A DNA stretch of 34,193 nt from assembly GCA_029099805.1 (NCBI GenBank), contig JAQXOR010000016.1:1-34193 (forward strand), written 5' to 3'. This DNA comes from Lachnospiraceae bacterium. GTDB lineage: Bacteria; Bacillota; Clostridia; Lachnospirales; Lachnospiraceae. The translations under genes were made by a program, and so were the position numbers. Below are positions 18,182 to 26,572 of the stretch, in pieces. Below the pieces are notes generated by a model, which worked only from the letters and a program-made list of their open reading frames with translations, had not been told where the DNA came from and searched no databases. Each line of letters begins with the position of its first letter. The first letter of the stretch is position 1.

Positions 18182-19555
18182 ATGGATTTTGATGTGATTA
18201 TTATCGGGGCAGGACCGGGAGGTATTTTTTCCGCCTATGAGCTGGTAAAAGGAAACCCCAAGTTAAAAATCGGCATATTTGAGGCAGGCAATGCACTGGA
18301 GAACAGAAAGTGCCCGATTGACGGTGTAAAGGTGAAGTCCTGCATCGGATGCCAGAGCTGTGCCATCATGAACGGATTTGGCGGTGCCGGAGCATTTTCG
18401 GACGGAAAATATAATATTACAAATCAGTTCGGCGGAACCCTGCATGAATATATCGGCAAAAAGACAGCGATTGAGCTGATGGAGTATGTAGATTCCATTA
18501 ATCTGGCTTACGGCGGAGAAGGGACGAAGCTGTATTCCACCGGAAATACAAAGATTAAGAAGCTTTGCCTTGAAAACAGCCTGCATCTTTTAGACGCTTC
18601 CGTACGCCATTTGGGAACAGATATTAATTATATCGTTTTGGAGAACCTTTATAACGAGCTGAAGGATAGGGTAACCTTTTTCTTCCGCACTCCGGTAGAG
18701 CGTGTGGCACTTTGCGAGGACGGATATGAGGTACAGACAAAGAACGGAAACTTTACCGGCGCACAGTGCATTATTTCCGCGGGACGGAGCGGAAGCAAGT
18801 GGATGGAGCAGGTATGCAGGGATTTAGAGATTCCGACGAAGTCCAATCGCGTGGATATCGGTGTACGTGTGGAGCTCCCGGCGGTGATTTTTGCGCACCT
18901 GACGGATGAATTATATGAGAGTAAAATTGTGTATCGTACCGAGAAATTTGAGGATTTGGTACGAACTTTCTGTATGAATCCGCGGGGTGTGGTGGTAAAT
19001 GAAAATACGAACGGTATTATTACGGTGAACGGGCACAGCTATGAGGACCCGGCACGTTATACGGAGAATACGAACTTTGCACTGCTGGTGGCAAAGCACT
19101 TTTCGGAGCCGTTTAAGGACAGCAACGGTTACGGTGAGAGTATTGCAAAGCTTTCCAATATGTTAGGCGGCGGTGTCATCGTGCAGCGGTTTGGTGATTT
19201 GATACGCGGCCGCAGAAGTACGGCTTCCCGTATTGAGGAGGGATATGTTACCCCGACCCTGGCGGCAACACCGGGTGATTTGAGTCTTGTTATTCCGAAG
19301 CGTATTTTGGACGGAATCATTGAAATGCTGTATGCACTGGATAAAATTGCACCGGGAACGGCAAATGATGATACCCTGTTGTACGGGGTGGAGGTCAAGT
19401 TTTATAATATGGAGGTTCAGATTGACGAGCATCTGGAAACCAACCATAAGGGATTGTTTGTTATCGGAGACTGCAGCGGAGTCACGCATTCTCTGTCCCA
19501 TGCTTCTGCAAGCGGTGTTTATGTCGCACGGTACATTTTAGAGGGTCGGGAATAG
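18182..19555 (+). CDS. FAD-dependent dehydrogenase of the COG2509 type
   Basis: 457 aa, cytoplasmic. The dinucleotide-binding motif IIGAGPGGIFSAYE is at the extreme N-terminus and supports this start. A Cys-rich segment (RKCPIDGVKVKSCIGCQSCAIMNGFGGAGAFSDGKY) follows. Further flavin-binding motifs are IISAGRSGSKWM and a C-terminal GLFVIGDCSGVTHSLSHASASGVYVARYI. The family is widespread in Firmicutes but its substrate is unknown. The HD phosphohydrolase gene follows 26 bp downstream, so the two are probably cotranscribed. Translation initiation looks structured (see the hairpin entry). Confidence 0.88.
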   Translation: MDFDVIIIGAGPGGIFSAYELVKGNPKLKIGIFEAGNALENRKCPIDGVKVKSCIGCQSCAIMNGFGGAGAFSDGKYNITNQFGGTLHEYIGKKTAIELMEYVDSINLAYGGEGTKLYSTGNTKIKKLCLENSLHLLDASVRHLGTDINYIVLENLYNELKDRVTFFFRTPVERVALCEDGYEVQTKNGNFTGAQCIISAGRSGSKWMEQVCRDLEIPTKSNRVDIGVRVELPAVIFAHLTDELYESKIVYRTEKFEDLVRTFCMNPRGVVVNENTNGIITVNGHSYEDPARYTENTNFALLVAKHFSEPFKDSNGYGESIAKLSNMLGGGVIVQRFGDLIRGRRSTASRIEEGYVTPTLAATPGDLSLVIPKRILDGIIEMLYALDKIAPGTANDDTLLYGVEVKFYNMEVQIDEHLETNHKGLFVIGDCSGVTHSLSHASASGVYVARYILEGRE

Positions 19556-19581
19556 ACGGAACGAAAAGAAGGGAAATTGTG

Positions 19582-20178
19582 ATGAAGAGGAAGGAAAGTA
19601 ATTTTTGTGCCATGATGTCCCGGATGAGATATATTGACCGCTGGGCGCTGATGAGGAATTCCTGCACGGAAAACATCTGTGAGCATTCCCTGGAGGTGGC
19701 AATGATAGCCCATATGCTCTGTGTCATCGGAAATAAGCGGTTCGGAAAGCATTTGGATGGCAGTCGTGCGGCATTAATCGGTATGTATCATGATACAACG
19801 GAGATAATTACCGGGGATATGCCGACTCCGGTGAAGTATTATAATCAGACGATGCAGGAGGTATTTCATCATGTTGAGGATGAGGCGGCCGAACAACTGC
19901 TTGCCATGCTGCCTGCTGATTTGCGGGAGGAGTTTCAGGGACTCTATTTTAAGCAGGAGGAGGAAGCATATCTTTGGCGTCTTGTAAAAGCGGCGGACAA
20001 GTTTTCGGCACTGATAAAGTGTATGGAAGAGAGAAAAGCGGGAAACCGGGAGTTTGACAGTGCTCTGGAGGCAACGAAGGCTTCTATTGTCGCTATGAAG
20101 CTTCCGGAGGCGGATTGCTTTATGGAGGAGTTTATTCCCGCGTATGATAAGAATTTGGATGAGTTACAACGGAGGTAG
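19582..20178 (+). CDS. HD-domain phosphohydrolase, YfbR-like 5'-deoxynucleotidase
   Basis: About 198 aa. The metal-binding HD-superfamily residues are visible: His in CEHSLEVAMIAHML, the HD pair in GMYHDTTEIITGDMPTPVKY, and a later Asp in KAADKFSALIKCMEE. The TPVKYYN segment is characteristic of YfbR, which dephosphorylates deoxynucleoside 5'-monophosphates. I prefer the ATG at 19582 over the GTG at 19579 because AAGGGA is better spaced. The gene sits between the FAD enzyme and guaA and has its own terminator. Confidence 0.85.
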   Translation: MKRKESNFCAMMSRMRYIDRWALMRNSCTENICEHSLEVAMIAHMLCVIGNKRFGKHLDGSRAALIGMYHDTTEIITGDMPTPVKYYNQTMQEVFHHVEDEAAEQLLAMLPADLREEFQGLYFKQEEEAYLWRLVKAADKFSALIKCMEERKAGNREFDSALEATKASIVAMKLPEADCFMEEFIPAYDKNLDELQRR

Positions 20179-20184
20179 GGAATG

Positions 20185-20226
20185 AAAGCTGCCTTATCCC
20201 GCATTTTGATGCGTTGTAGCTTTTTT
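20185..20226 (+). terminator. Rho-independent terminator after the HD phosphohydrolase gene
   Basis: The outer stem AAAGCTGC / GTAGCTTT (one G-T pair) encloses a second small stem GCAT-TTTG-ATGC and runs into six T. The remaining ~185 bp before guaA hold no other gene; a weak TAGAAT at 20342 could be the guaA -10. Confidence 0.8.
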
Positions 20227-20411
20227 GTGAAGCGGTATGCGAAAACCGGAGCCGGAAAACTTTCAGTAGTGCAGAGATTATCAGCCACAAAGCATGCCTT
20301 AAAATATACAAAAGGTACTAGTCTTTCGGGAGAAAATGGTGTAGAATAGTGGAATAAAAAATGACTGTACAACTATCGTTTTAGAAAAATAAGCGACTTT
20401 GGAGGAAGACA

Positions 20412-21953
20412 ATGAACGAAGAAATGATACTCATTTTGGATTTTGGCGGACAGTATAATCAGTTGATTGCAAGGCGCGTGAGAGAGTGTCAGGTATACTG
20501 TGAGGTACACTCTTACAGTATGCCAATTGAAGAAATTAAAAAGATGCAGCCGAAGGGAATTATTTTTACCGGTGGTCCGAACAGCGTGTACGGTGAGGAT
20601 GCACCGCGGTGTCTTCCGGAGTTATTCGAGCTTGGAATCCCGATTCTCGGAATCTGCTACGGCGCACAGCTGATGTCCTTTATGCTCGGCGGCAGGGTGG
20701 CAACCGCACCGGTGAGCGAGTACGGAAAAACAGAGGTTTCGGTTTGTACCGATTCTGTTTTGTTTGAGAATGTTTCGGCAAGTACGATATGTTGGATGAG
20801 TCATACCGATTACATCGAAAAAGCGCCGGAAGGCTTTACAATTATCGGTCATACACCGGTGTGCCCGGTAGCGGCAATGGAGTGTCCGGAAAGAAAGCTT
20901 TATGCGGTGCAATTCCATCCGGAGGTAATGCATACGCAGGAAGGTATGAAGATGCTTTCCAATTTTGTTAAAAAGGTCTGCGGCTGTGCCGGAACCTGGA
21001 AAATGGACTCCTTTGTGGAAACTGCGATTACTTCTATCCGCGAAAAGGTAGGAAACGGCAAGGTGCTTTGTGCTTTGTCCGGTGGGGTGGACTCCTCCGT
21101 GGCAGCGGTACTTCTTTCCAAGGCCGTAGGCAGGCAGCTGACCTGTGTATTTGTAGACCACGGTCTGCTTCGTAAGAATGAAGGGGATGAGGTGGAAAAG
21201 GTATTCGGACCGCAGGGTGCCTATGACCTTAATTTTATCCGCGTCAATGCACAGGAACGTTTCTATGCTCGTTTAAAAGGCGTAGAAGAGCCGGAAGCAA
21301 AGCGTAAAATTATCGGCGAAGAATTTATCCGGGTCTTCGAGGAGGAGGCAAAGAAAATCGGTGCCGTAGACTTTTTGGTACAAGGCACCATTTATCCGGA
21401 TGTCATTGAATCCGGTCTCGGAAAGTCGGCAGTCATTAAGTCCCACCACAACGTAGGCGGTCTGCCGGACTGCGTAGACTTTAAGGAAATTATTGAACCG
21501 CTCCGCCTCTTATTCAAAGATGAGGTCCGCAAGGCGGGTCTGGAGCTTGGTCTTCCGGAATATTTAGTATACCGTCAGCCATTCCCGGGACCGGGTCTCG
21601 GCGTCCGTATTATCGGTGAGGTGACCGCAGAAAAGGTCCGCATCGTACAGGAGGCAGATTACATCTACCGTGAAGAAATCGCAAAGGCAGGCATCGATAA
21701 AAACCTCGGTCAATACTTTGCAGCCATTACCAACATGCGTTCCGTGGGCTGCATGGGCGACGAACGCACCTACGATTACGCCATCGCGCTTCGCGCCGTA
21801 CTGACCTCCGATTTCATGACCGCCGAAGCCGCAGAGCTTCCGTGGGAGGTGCTCGGAAAGGTAACCAGCCGGATTGTCAATGAGGTGAAGGGGGTCAACA
21901 GAGTACTGTATGACTGCACCGGAAAGCCACCGGCAACGATAGAGTTTGAATAG
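20412..21953 (+). CDS. guaA: GMP synthase (glutamine-hydrolysing)
   Basis: 513 aa, full length. The N-terminal class I glutamine amidotransferase has its catalytic Cys in [10 protein letters not shown] and the His/Glu pair in [12 protein letters not shown]. It is followed by the ATP-pyrophosphatase domain with P-loop [14 protein letters not shown] and the C-terminal dimerisation domain ending in KPPATIEFE. It converts XMP to GMP in purine synthesis. The start is preceded by GGAGGAAG. Third codon positions become more C-rich in the last third of the gene, an observation without obvious meaning. No guanine riboswitch is recognisable in the short leader. Confidence 0.98.
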   Translation: MNEEMILILDFGGQYNQLIARRVRECQVYCEVHSYSMPIEEIKKMQPKGIIFTGGPNSVYGEDAPRCLPELFELGIPILGICYGAQLMSFMLGGRVATAPVSEYGKTEVSVCTDSVLFENVSASTICWMSHTDYIEKAPEGFTIIGHTPVCPVAAMECPERKLYAVQFHPEVMHTQEGMKMLSNFVKKVCGCAGTWKMDSFVETAITSIREKVGNGKVLCALSGGVDSSVAAVLLSKAVGRQLTCVFVDHGLLRKNEGDEVEKVFGPQGAYDLNFIRVNAQERFYARLKGVEEPEAKRKIIGEEFIRVFEEEAKKIGAVDFLVQGTIYPDVIESGLGKSAVIKSHHNVGGLPDCVDFKEIIEPLRLLFKDEVRKAGLELGLPEYLVYRQPFPGPGLGVRIIGEVTAEKVRIVQEADYIYREEIAKAGIDKNLGQYFAAITNMRSVGCMGDERTYDYAIALRAVLTSDFMTAEAAELPWEVLGKVTSRIVNEVKGVNRVLYDCTGKPPATIEFE

Positions 21954-21960
21954 TAGCCAC

Positions 21961-22008
21961 AAGTCTGGGAAGCCTTATAAACAGGGCGTTCCCGGACTTT
22001 TCTTTTTG
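21961..22008 (+). terminator. Rho-independent terminator of guaA
   Basis: An 11-bp stem AAGTCTGGGAA / TTCCCGGACTT (one T-G pair) is followed by TTCTTTTT. Confidence 0.9.
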
Positions 22009-22251
22009 CTTTGTTACCATTTTGCCGTCATCTGCAACTGCTTCTTTGATAGAGAAACTCTCGTAAGAATTTGCGAGAGTTTATTGAAATTGGACGTATA
22101 ATATGGTACCCTAAATAATGGAGAGCATATTAGTAGGAGAATGATCTATATGACATGCCTAAAGGTGAATTATGCTAGTAGAAGATATCAAAAAGTATTG
22201 CATGAGCAAAAGTAACAGAAGTTAACCGGATAAAGCAAGGATGTGACTGAA
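22009..22251. other. Intergenic region between guaA and the HAD hydrolase gene
   Basis: No confident gene. There is a perfect 9-bp inverted repeat AAACTCTCG / CGAGAGTTT (22055-22082) without a T-run, so it is more operator-like than terminator-like. A perfect TATAAT lies 14 bp further on (22097-22102) without a good -35. A 21-codon ORF (22150-22215, MTCLKVNYASRRYQK...) follows AGGAG. It could be a leader peptide, a gene remnant or chance. Confidence 0.4.
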
Positions 22252-22971
22252 ATGAAGAAGCCTAAGATGATTTTGTTTGATTATGGACAAACTTTGGTAA
22301 ATGAGCAGTGCTTTGATGGTGTAAAAGGGACAGAGGCAGTTCTTAAGTATGCCACAAAAAATAAATACAATAAATCTGCTGAGGAAGTACAGGCTTATGC
22401 AAATAAACTGAATCAGGAGTTGGGACGATTTGACCCGGAAAAGAAGCACCTGTTTCAAGTGGAAGTTCCAAACCATATGTTTACAAAATATTTATATGAG
22501 GCGCAGGGAATTGAAATTGCATTGAGCCCGGAAGAAATTGACAGCGTGTTTTGGGATGCAGCGGCACCGGGAAAACCGACCGAGGGAATCAGAGAGTTTC
22601 TTGCATTCCTAAAAGAGAACCAGATACGTACCGGTGTAATCAGTAATATTTCATACTGTGGGAATGCTGTTGTTAAAAGGATTCATGACTGCATTCCGGA
22701 TAATGATTTTGAGTTTATTATAGCAACCAGCGAGTATTTGTATCGTAAACCCAATAAGCATATATTTGAATTGGCATTAGAGAAGGCTGAACTTCAACCG
22801 GAAGAAGTATGGTATATCGGGGATCAGTATCAGTGTGATATTGTCGGAGCTAACGCGGCAGGATTATTCCCGGTGTGGTATATCGGGGCAATTGATATGA
22901 ACTATGAACCAAAGGAAGATATACTTACAATAAAGAATTGGAAAGAGTTAATAGATTTGTTAAAAAGTTAG
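22252..22971 (+). CDS. HAD-superfamily hydrolase (subclass IA-like)
   Basis: About 239 aa; I prefer ATG 22252 to the GTG at 22243, which sits too near the AAGGA site. HAD motifs: motif I LFDYGQTL (the usual second Asp is Gly), motif II GVISNISY, motif III Lys in YRKPNKHIFELAL, and motif IV WYIGDQYQCDIVGANAAG. The helical cap lies between motifs I and II. It is probably a small-molecule phosphatase; the missing general acid suggests atypical chemistry. It begins an AT-richer stretch with the kinase and NUDIX genes. Confidence 0.85.
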   Translation: MKKPKMILFDYGQTLVNEQCFDGVKGTEAVLKYATKNKYNKSAEEVQAYANKLNQELGRFDPEKKHLFQVEVPNHMFTKYLYEAQGIEIALSPEEIDSVFWDAAAPGKPTEGIREFLAFLKENQIRTGVISNISYCGNAVVKRIHDCIPDNDFEFIIATSEYLYRKPNKHIFELALEKAELQPEEVWYIGDQYQCDIVGANAAGLFPVWYIGAIDMNYEPKEDILTIKNWKELIDLLKS

Positions 22972-23040
22972 ATTAGAAACAGAAGAAATAATCATGGCTG
23001 TATCATATAAACGATTATGGAAGAAATATAGGGGATGAAT

Positions 23041-23622
23041 ATGAAGAACGTAATACATATTTATGGGGCTTCCGGTTCAGGAACCTCTACATTAGGCAGA
23101 AAAATCAGTGAAGAATTGAGATATAAATTTATGGATACCGATGACTATTACTGGTTACCGACGAATCCACAATACACAACGAAAAGGAGCAAAGAAGAAC
23201 GGCTTGTTTTAATGAAAAAGGATATTTCGGAAAATGATAATGTTGTGATTTCCGGTTCTTTGGTAGACTGGGGTGATGAATTGATTCCGCTGTTTACATT
23301 GGCAATCAGGCTTGTTACAGATACTGAGATAAGAATTGAAAGATTAAAGAATAGAGAGAAGCAAAGATTTGGTAACCGGATTATGCCGGCTGGTGATATG
23401 TATGCTAATCATATAGAGTTTATTGAATGGGCGAGAGAATATGATACCGGCAGCATAGATATGAGAAGCAAGGCAAATCATGATGAGTGGCAGAAATTAT
23501 TACTCTGTAAGCAGATTGTTTTGGATGGAGCAGAGGATTTGGAGGAAAATTTCAAAAAGGTGCAAGCGCATATTAATTCTATAATTGACAAAACCGGAGC
23601 CGCAACGGTTGATTTTGTGTAA
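23041..23622 (+). CDS. P-loop nucleoside/small-molecule kinase-like protein
   Basis: About 193 aa from the second ATG, where AGGGG is well spaced. The Walker A motif GASGSGTSTLGRKI is at the N-terminus. Next come KFMDTDDYYWLP (an adenylate-kinase/shikimate-kinase-like acceptor region) and NVVISGSLVDWGDELIPLF. The Arg-rich lid is IRIERLKNREKQRFGNRI. The substrate cannot be told from sequence. It lies 69 bp after the HAD gene and just before the NUDIX gene, which suggests a nucleotide- or metabolite-repair group. Confidence 0.8.
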   Translation: MKNVIHIYGASGSGTSTLGRKISEELRYKFMDTDDYYWLPTNPQYTTKRSKEERLVLMKKDISENDNVVISGSLVDWGDELIPLFTLAIRLVTDTEIRIERLKNREKQRFGNRIMPAGDMYANHIEFIEWAREYDTGSIDMRSKANHDEWQKLLLCKQIVLDGAEDLEENFKKVQAHINSIIDKTGAATVDFV

Positions 23623-23640
23623 GGATTGGTGGTATTACGA

Positions 23641-24093
23641 ATGGCAAGGACAGAGAATGTGACAATAACCAATATGTGTATGGTGTTTAATGGAAGCAAA
23701 GTATTGGTGCAAGATAAAAAAGATGAGGATTATTCGGGAATCACCTTTCCGGGGGGACACGTTGAGAAAGGTGAATCGTTTACCGATGCAGTGATTCGTG
23801 AGGTATTTGAGGAGACGGGCTTGAAAATTTCCTCGCCTAGGTTATGTGGAATAAAGGATTGGATGCGGGAGGACGGCACAAGATACATGGTGCTCTTTTA
23901 TAAAACAGATAAGTTTGAAGGTACGGTAACATCCTCTGACGAAGGAGAAGTGTATTGGATTGAATTAGAGGAAATGAAGCAGAAGAAACTTGCTTACGGA
24001 ATGGACAAAATGTTAAAAGTGTTCCTGGATGAAAATATCAGCGAATATTTCTTTTATAAAGAAAACGGTAAATGGACAGAAGAATTGAAATAG
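23641..24093 (+). CDS. NUDIX hydrolase (8-oxo-dGTP diphosphatase-like)
   Basis: About 150 aa from ATG 23641; the track start at 23626 is a TTG. The complete NUDIX box GGHVEKGESFTDAVIREVFEETGL is present and binds Mg2+ for pyrophosphate cleavage. The N-terminal TNMCMVFNGSKVLVQDKK and SGITFPGG segments resemble MutT/YtkD-type enzymes. It lies 18 bp after the kinase gene and is probably cotranscribed. The exact substrate is inference. Confidence 0.87.
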   Translation: MARTENVTITNMCMVFNGSKVLVQDKKDEDYSGITFPGGHVEKGESFTDAVIREVFEETGLKISSPRLCGIKDWMREDGTRYMVLFYKTDKFEGTVTSSDEGEVYWIELEEMKQKKLAYGMDKMLKVFLDENISEYFFYKENGKWTEELK

Positions 24094-24125
24094 ATTATTT
24101 GGATAGTGATTGCAAATAAGGTGGT

Positions 24126-24194
24126 ATGCAGTTTGCCGCTGAGGCAGCTGAATGCATGATAGCATTGATAGACGATGATACATTTGATTTATGA
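24126..24194 (+). CDS. Possible 22-aa small ORF overlapping the response-regulator leader
   Basis: An ATG after AAGGTGGT encodes MQFAAEAAECMIALIDDDTFDL and stops with TGA inside an ATGA overlap at 24191. I do not recognise it. It may be a leader peptide, the start of a deleted gene or chance; only the site and the reading frame support it. Confidence 0.2.
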   Translation: MQFAAEAAECMIALIDDDTFDL

Positions 24195-24208
24195 AACGAG
24201 GATACCGT

Positions 24209-24820
24209 ATGAAAAGGATAAAAATAATCGAGGACGATGATGCGATACGCACGGAACTGAAAACGTTACTCTCAACCAACGGATATCAGCCGGTAGAGGA
24301 GGGGATCTGTGACCTTATACTTATGGATGTTAATCTGCCGGGAGAGAGCGGCTATGCCCTCTGCCGAAAGCTGCGGCAGACCTCGGATACACCGGTTATC
24401 TTTCTGACAGCGAGAGACACCCCGGAGGATGAATTGCTGGCATTCGGCGTGGGCGGAGATGATTTTATCCGCAAGCCTTACAACTCCTCCGTGCTGCTGG
24501 CACGAATCGGACGTATATTGAAAAGTGCAGGAAACGAGACGATGACCATTCGGGGACTGACTCTTGACTTACCGGGCATGAAGGCTGTTTTTGAAGGCAA
24601 TAGCATTGAACTTACAAAAAATGAAACCCGTATCCTGTGGTGCCTGATGCAGAAGGAGCTGTGTACCCGGGATGAGTTAATCGAAGACTTGTGGACGAAC
24701 GGAATGTATATCGACGGAAACACTCTGTACGTCAATATCGGCAGGCTTCGGGAAAAGCTGGTGCAGATTGGTGCAAAGGACTTTATCCGCACGGTACGGG
24801 GAGTGGGGTACCGCCTATGA
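24209..24820 (+). CDS. OmpR-family response regulator (BceR-like) with shortened receiver domain
   Basis: 203 aa from ATG 24209 (AGGA 6 bp upstream). The receiver has acidic residues IEDDD (8-11), the likely phospho-acceptor D40 in LILMDVNLPG, the Thr in FLTARD and the Lys in IRKPYN. From D9 to D40 is 31 residues, against about 43 usually, so roughly 12 residues of the beta2/alpha2 region are missing in frame. The C-terminal winged helix is intact (ELTKNETRILWCLMQ ... IDGNTLYVNIGRLREKL ... IRTVRGVGYRL). The gene overlaps the kinase by ATGA. It belongs with cell-envelope-stress systems that respond to peptide antibiotics; it is uncertain whether the shortened receiver can still be phosphorylated. 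Confidence 0.88.
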   Translation: MKRIKIIEDDDAIRTELKTLLSTNGYQPVEEGICDLILMDVNLPGESGYALCRKLRQTSDTPVIFLTARDTPEDELLAFGVGGDDFIRKPYNSSVLLARIGRILKSAGNETMTIRGLTLDLPGMKAVFEGNSIELTKNETRILWCLMQKELCTRDELIEDLWTNGMYIDGNTLYVNIGRLREKLVQIGAKDFIRTVRGVGYRL

Positions 24821-25800
24821 GTTTTCGTGATTATCTTGCCGCAAAGGCTGTTTCCCTGTGCTTAACCGGGATTGGCGGACTTTATTTGATTCTCGTTTCT
24901 TATTTGTGCGGCGTACCTGCTTCCCTGCTTGCCGTACTACTGTTTAGCGCGGCAGCGGTAGTATTTCTTGGATTTATCCTCGGCTGGCGGCGCATGAACC
25001 GACGACTGAAAATGCTGCAAAACAGGCTCAGCGAGCTGTCGGAGAAATATCTGATCGGGGAAACGATTGAGCGGCCGAAAGACGCCCTGGAGCTTCCCTA
25101 TTATCTGCTGATGAAGGAAATCTCACGCTCGGCTATCGGGGCAGTAGAGCAGGCCAGAGCGGAAAAACAGGAATACTGCGATTATGTAGATAGCTGGGTT
25201 CACGAGCTTAAAACGCCGCTTACTGCCTGCTCGCTGATTCTCTCCAATGGCGGAGACCCGGCGAAGCTTCGGCGGGAGCTGCGTCGGGCAGATAATCTGA
25301 CGGAGACAATCCTGACTCATGCAAAGCTAACAACAATGGAAAAGGATACACGAATCAGCCATGCCAATCTGCATAACCTATGCGACCAGGCGATTCGTGA
25401 GGAAATGGAGATATTAATCTCTGCCGATATCAACATTACTGTAGACGGAGAATGCTCTGTATATACCGATTCAAAGCTCTTTGTCTTCATCCTCAAGCAG
25501 CTTCTTATCAACTGCGCCAAATACTGCAGGGGCTGTCAGATCAGCATTACGCTTGCAAACGGTATTCTGACCTTTTCGGACAATGGTCCGGGGATTCCCG
25601 CTCATGAACTGAATCGGGTAACGGAACGCGGGTTTACCGGTGCCATAGGACGAAGCAGCGGTCAAAGTACCGGTATGGGGTTGTACATCGTCAGTGAGCT
25701 TTGCAAAAAGCTGAATATCGGTCTGGAGATTTTCTCCGAAGAGCATTGTTTTACCCGATTTGTGTTTCACTTTCCTTCCCAAACCTTACAAAATTGTTAG
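24817..25800 (+). CDS. BceS-like intramembrane-sensing histidine kinase
   Basis: 327 aa starting at the ATGA overlap with the regulator; the track start at 24691 lies inside the regulator gene. Two close N-terminal membrane helices (about 12-32 and 36-56) have almost no extracytoplasmic loop, the hallmark of BceS-type kinases. H-box SWVHELKTPLTA, N-box LKQLLINCAKYC, G1 DNGPGIP and G2 GMGLYIVSEL are all present. Such kinases sense through a BceAB-type ABC transporter normally encoded next door. Here no transporter follows: the next DNA is a truncated MerR-like gene. The kinase is therefore probably orphaned or uses a distant transporter. Confidence 0.88.
   Translation: MSFRDYLAAKAVSLCLTGIGGLYLILVSYLCGVPASLLAVLLFSAAAVVFLGFILGWRRMNRRLKMLQNRLSELSEKYLIGETIERPKDALELPYYLLMKEISRSAIGAVEQARAEKQEYCDYVDSWVHELKTPLTACSLILSNGGDPAKLRRELRRADNLTETILTHAKLTTMEKDTRISHANLHNLCDQAIREEMEILISADINITVDGECSVYTDSKLFVFILKQLLINCAKYCRGCQISITLANGILTFSDNGPGIPAHELNRVTERGFTGAIGRSSGQSTGMGLYIVSELCKKLNIGLEIFSEEHCFTRFVFHFPSQTLQNC
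25785..25800. promoter_or_regulatory. Candidate BceR-type operator at the end of the kinase gene
   Basis: The palindrome CTTACAAAATTGTTAG overlaps the kinase stop. On the minus strand it reads TAACA-N4-TGTAA, matching the TNACA-N4-TGTAA consensus I recall for BceR-like regulators. In such systems the site drives the transporter operon that follows. A 15/16 match lies upstream of the small peptide gene (30196-30211). Confidence 0.45.
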
Positions 25801-25811
25801 AGAACCGATAG

Positions 25812-26461
25812 ACAGCGTTAAAGCAGGCGGGATTTACGTTAGAGGAAATTAAGCGTCTGAACGGAACTTTGGATGAGAAGAATTTTCTTGCAAAGAAAAA
25901 GGCGGCTCTGATGGCACAGATTGCAGAGCTGACAAGACAGATTTCTGTTATTGACGGCTATTCTGCGGACACGGAAAATACGCTTGATACACCGGTACTG
26001 CTAAAAAAATACCGGCGGTACTGACTGCAGTCATGAAAAGAAGAATCCATTCCTATGATGAGCTGTTTACCGTGATGCCGGAGATGGGGGCGGAGATGGA
26101 GCGTATCGGGTGTGAATGTGCATTGCCGGAGTACTGCTTTACAAACTATCCGGAGGCAGGATATCAGGAGGAGAACATTCTGATAGAAGCCTGTGAAGCT
26201 GTAACGGAACGGAGAGAAGGGTCTGAGAAGGTCTATTTTAAGGAGTTCCCGGAGGTGGAAGCAGCATGTATTTATCATAAAGGCTCTTATGATAATTTTC
26301 CTAAGACCTATGCAGTTTTGCTGCGCTATATTGAGGAAAACGGATATACCATTTCAGGCAGCATCCGGGAGAGCTATATTGACGGGGCTTGGAACAAGGA
26401 CAATGAGGCTGAGTGGCTTTCCGAGATACAGATACCGGTTGTCACCGCAGTTATTAGATAG
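25812..26461 (+). pseudogene. Truncated, frameshifted MerR-family regulator with GyrI-like effector domain
   Basis: The first frame from about 25812 reads ALKQAGFTLEEIKRLNGTLDEKNFLAKKKAALMAQIAELTRQISVIDGYS, the second half of a MerR DNA-binding domain plus its coiled coil. It stops at 26022. Shifting by -1 at an A7 run (26003-26009) continues without a gap as IPAVLTAVMKRRIHSYDELF and into a GyrI-like ligand-binding domain ending at 26461 (the 142-aa track ORF). The first ~45 codons of the MerR domain are missing, with DNA upstream occupied by the kinase end. So the gene is both 5'-truncated and frameshifted. The isolated effector domain from ATG 26033 could in principle still be translated. 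Confidence 0.8.
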
Positions 26462-26499
26462 AATAAGGGCTAAATCAGTTCTTTGGAATTATGTTTACG

Positions 26500-26528
26500 T
26501 TGCGTTTTCTTCCGAATTGTGCTATAAT
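26500..26528 (+). promoter_or_regulatory. Predicted promoter of the interrupted chemoreceptor
   Basis: TTGCGT and a perfect TATAAT are separated by 17 bp, with a leader of about 40 nt and a strong AAGGAAGGAG site. Confidence 0.6.
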
Positions 26529-26572
26529 TTGTAGAGAAAACTGTGAATTGTACAAAGGAAGGAGCGACATTT

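Noticed and set aside
20227-20411. Guanine riboswitch upstream of guaA
   Set aside because: The leader after the weak promoter is only about 60 nt and shows no purine-riboswitch core or terminator.
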